From Streptomyces sp. NBC_00448 (GTDB lineage Bacteria; Actinomycetota; Actinomycetes; Streptomycetales; Streptomycetaceae): a stretch of 64,000 nucleotides of DNA. The stretch is taken from assembly GCF_036014115.1 (NCBI RefSeq), contig NZ_CP107913.1:124001-188000 (forward strand), given 5' to 3'. A model generated the notes under the pieces. That model was not told the origin of the DNA, ran no database searches, and worked only from the letters and a program-made list of their open reading frames with translations. The translations under genes and the position numbers were made by a program. Below, piece after piece: positions 62,453-64,000 of this stretch; the first letter of the stretch is position 1; each line of letters opens with the position of its first letter.

Positions 62453-62680
62453 GGCGCAGACGCTAGTGACGACCACTCTCGCCCACTGCCCGGCCAGCAG
62501 GTGTGTCCGTCCTGGGGCCAGCCCCACCACGCCACCAAGGTCCAGCCTCGTGCCGACCCCCGAAGGATTTCCGGAGCCGACCACCAAGAGGTCGTCCCCA
62601 CCGGTGATCACGTTCCGTCCACAACCACGACTCAGACCTTGACGTCGCCGACCTGCGATGCCAGCATCACGGTAATCCAA

Positions 62681-62694
62681 TGTTTACGTAAACA
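62681..62694. promoter_or_regulatory. LacI-type operator 1
   Basis: TGTTTACGTAAACA is a perfect 14-base palindrome with a central CG, the classic LacI/GalR-family operator form. It lies 90 bases before the permease start. Confidence 0.8.
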
Positions 62695-62715
62695 GGAGCG
62701 GTTCCGCACCGCCCA

Positions 62716-62729
62716 TGGTTGCGTAAACA
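62716..62729. promoter_or_regulatory. LacI-type operator 2
   Basis: TGGTTGCGTAAACA matches operator 1 at 12 of 14 positions and keeps the central CG. Its centre is 35 bases downstream of the first, so both may bind one repressor cooperatively. Confidence 0.7.
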
Positions 62730-62783
62730 TTCCCTCGCCGCGAGCCCGCGGCGAGGTTGTGACGCCGAGCGAAGGGATGAGCC

Positions 62784-63722
62784 ATGGCGGTCCTCTCGCC
62801 CCCATCGGCCGCGGGTCGGCCCGCCACCGGGCGGGGGCGCGGCGGCAGGGGGCGCGTCGGTAGGCGGCGACTGGCCGGGTGGGGCTTCGTCGCCCCGTTC
62901 CTGGCGGTCTTCGTCCTCGTGTTCCTGGCCCCGATCGTCTACTCGATCCATCTGAGCCTGTTCCGGGACCAGTTGATCGGCGGCAACCACTTCGTCGGCC
63001 TCGACAACTACCGGCAGGCGTTCCAGGACCACGAGTTCTGGTCCGGCCTCGGCCGCGTCGGGCTCTTCCTGGTGGTCCAGGTGCCGATCATGCTCGGCAT
63101 CGCCCTGCTGGTCGCCCTGGCGCTGGACAGCGGGCGGCTGTACGGGCGCGACTTCTTCCGGATCTCGATCTTCCTGCCGTACGCGGTGCCCGCGGTGGTC
63201 GCCACCTTGATGTGGGGCTTCATGTACGGCAAGCAGTTCGGCCTGGTCGCGAGCGTCAACGAGCACCTGCACACGTCGATCCCCGACCCGCTCGCCCCCG
63301 GCTGGGTGCTGGCGAGCATCGGCAACATCGTCACCTGGGAGTTCGTCGGCTACAACATGCTGATCTTCTACGCCGCGCTGCGGGTCGTCCCGGAGTCGCT
63401 GTACGAGGCGGCCGAGATCGACGGCGCCGGCCAGTGGCGGGTCATCCGGTCGATCAAGATCCCGGCGATCCGCGGCGCGCTGGTCATCGCCACGATCTTC
63501 TCGGTCATCGGCAGCTTCCAGCTGTTCAACGAGCCGAGCATCCTCAAGAGCCTCGCGCCCAACGCCATCACCACGTACTTCACCCCGAACCTGTACACCT
63601 TCTCGCTGTCCTTCTCCGGCCAGCAGCACAACTACGCCGCGACGGTCGCGATCGTCATGGGAGTCGTCACGATGATCGTCGCCTACGTCGTCCAACTGCG
63701 CGGCATGCGAAAGGAGGCGTGA
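62784..63722 (+). CDS. Sugar ABC transporter permease, MalF-like
   Basis: 312 residues, about six helices after a Gly/Arg-rich N-terminus. 'FVAPFLAVFVLVFLAPIVYS' opens the membrane part and the EAA loop that contacts the ATPase is 'EAAEIDGAGQWRVIRSIKIP'. Typical first permease of CUT1 sugar importers. ATG 62784. The next permease starts 4 bases after its stop. Two LacI-type operators lie upstream. The solute-binding protein gene is not in view. Confidence 0.95.
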   Translation: MAVLSPPSAAGRPATGRGRGGRGRVGRRRLAGWGFVAPFLAVFVLVFLAPIVYSIHLSLFRDQLIGGNHFVGLDNYRQAFQDHEFWSGLGRVGLFLVVQVPIMLGIALLVALALDSGRLYGRDFFRISIFLPYAVPAVVATLMWGFMYGKQFGLVASVNEHLHTSIPDPLAPGWVLASIGNIVTWEFVGYNMLIFYAALRVVPESLYEAAEIDGAGQWRVIRSIKIPAIRGALVIATIFSVIGSFQLFNEPSILKSLAPNAITTYFTPNLYTFSLSFSGQQHNYAATVAIVMGVVTMIVAYVVQLRGMRKEA

Positions 63723-63725
63723 GCG

Positions 63726-64000
63726 ATGGCCGCCGACACCGCCACGGCGGGCACCGGGCCCGCGCCCCGGACCAGGACCCGCCCGCTGCCGCGCACGTCC
63801 CGCTCCGCCCGTCGCCACACCCCCGGCAGACCGCGGCGCAGCGTGCTGCTGACCGTGCTGACCTCGATCGTCGTGCTGTACTCCCTGGTGCCGCTGGCCT
63901 GGCTGGTCATCAACGCGTGCAAGACCCAGCCGAAGCTGCTCGACTCCTTCGGCCTGTGGTTCAGCGGCCGCTTCGCGCTGTGGGACAACATCAGGGAGAC
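63726..64000 (+). CDS. Sugar ABC transporter permease, MalG-like (3' part outside window)
   Basis: First 91 residues only. A basic, Pro/Thr-rich N-terminus leads into the first membrane helix 'VLLTVLTSIVVLYSLVPLAW' and 'LVINACKTQP', followed by 'LWFSGRFALWDN', the usual start of MalG-type permeases. AAAGGAGG precedes ATG 63726. Partner of the MalF-like gene directly upstream. Confidence 0.9.
   Translation, partial: MAADTATAGTGPAPRTRTRPLPRTSRSARRHTPGRPRRSVLLTVLTSIVVLYSLVPLAWLVINACKTQPKLLDSFGLWFSGRFALWDNIRE

Larger units (their letters stand above)
62453..62783. other. Regulatory gap between lipase and ABC transporter
   Basis: About 330 bases with no supported gene. Its right part carries two LacI-type operators, and the promoters of both divergent genes should be here. 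Confidence 0.6.

Noticed and set aside
1..64000. CRISPR array
   Set aside because: No evenly spaced direct repeats with unique spacers were seen anywhere in the window.

Overview
The window is high-GC DNA with the gene style of a streptomycete or close actinomycete. Signs are GTG starts, GTGA/ATGA-type coupled genes, many Tat/lipoprotein signals, LacI/TetR/GntR/LysR regulators, ECF sigma factors and families common in Streptomyces (DUF5997, DUF6348, DUF6907, peptidase inhibitor I36). The species cannot be named from the sequence. The mix of intact metabolic genes, many truncated genes, insertion-sequence scars and a tRNA fragment suggests an accessory, arm-like chromosomal region rather than core genome.

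Layout: 0-4.5 kb is a LacI-controlled catabolic locus (glycoside hydrolase, NCS1 permease, ribokinase-type kinase, divergent LacI with a palindromic operator). 5-14.6 kb holds housekeeping-like single genes (DUF5997/LysR-like pair, carboxymuconolactone decarboxylase with a decapitated SigJ-type sigma factor, peptidase E, dienelactone hydrolase-like esterase, NUDIX, HAD) mixed with IS1380 and IS5 remnants. 14.9-19.4 kb is mostly secreted or lipid-anchored proteins (a Tat-exported CDP-diacylglycerol diphosphatase, two lipoproteins, an I36 protease inhibitor). 19.5-22.9 kb is a probable toxin-immunity pair: a membrane-anchored protein with a C-terminal nuclease-like domain followed at once by an SMI1/KNR4 gene. 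23-27 kb is decayed ground (citrate synthase, ScfR/RamB and mannitol dehydrogenase remnants, a heptanucleotide repeat) plus an APH-type kinase.

27-43.2 kb carries regulators with neighbouring targets (TetR/VOC, LysR/lipoprotein), an FG-GAP lipoprotein, a DHFR-like protein, secreted hydrolases, an ECF sigma/anti-sigma-like pair, peptide deformylase, scars of a molybdopterin oxidoreductase/cytochrome b561 system, ComB-like and methyltransferase genes. 43.3-47.7 kb holds an MfnB-type furan synthase operon with aldehyde and alcohol dehydrogenases, which could make an oxidised or reduced furan; a methyltransferase lies downstream. 47.9-49.4 kb is a TetR/membrane-protein pair with three operator copies.

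49.4-61 kb looks like accessory or former mobile DNA. It has duplicated and decayed DUF6348-type genes, a SLOG/XRE regulator pair divergent from a tightly coupled row of small genes ending in DUF6907 and MazG-like proteins, a GntR-TetR fusion controlling a DHA2 efflux pump, and a tRNA 3'-half with its terminator that resembles an attachment-site scar. The window ends with a secreted lipase and the start of a sugar ABC transporter operon behind two LacI-type operators.
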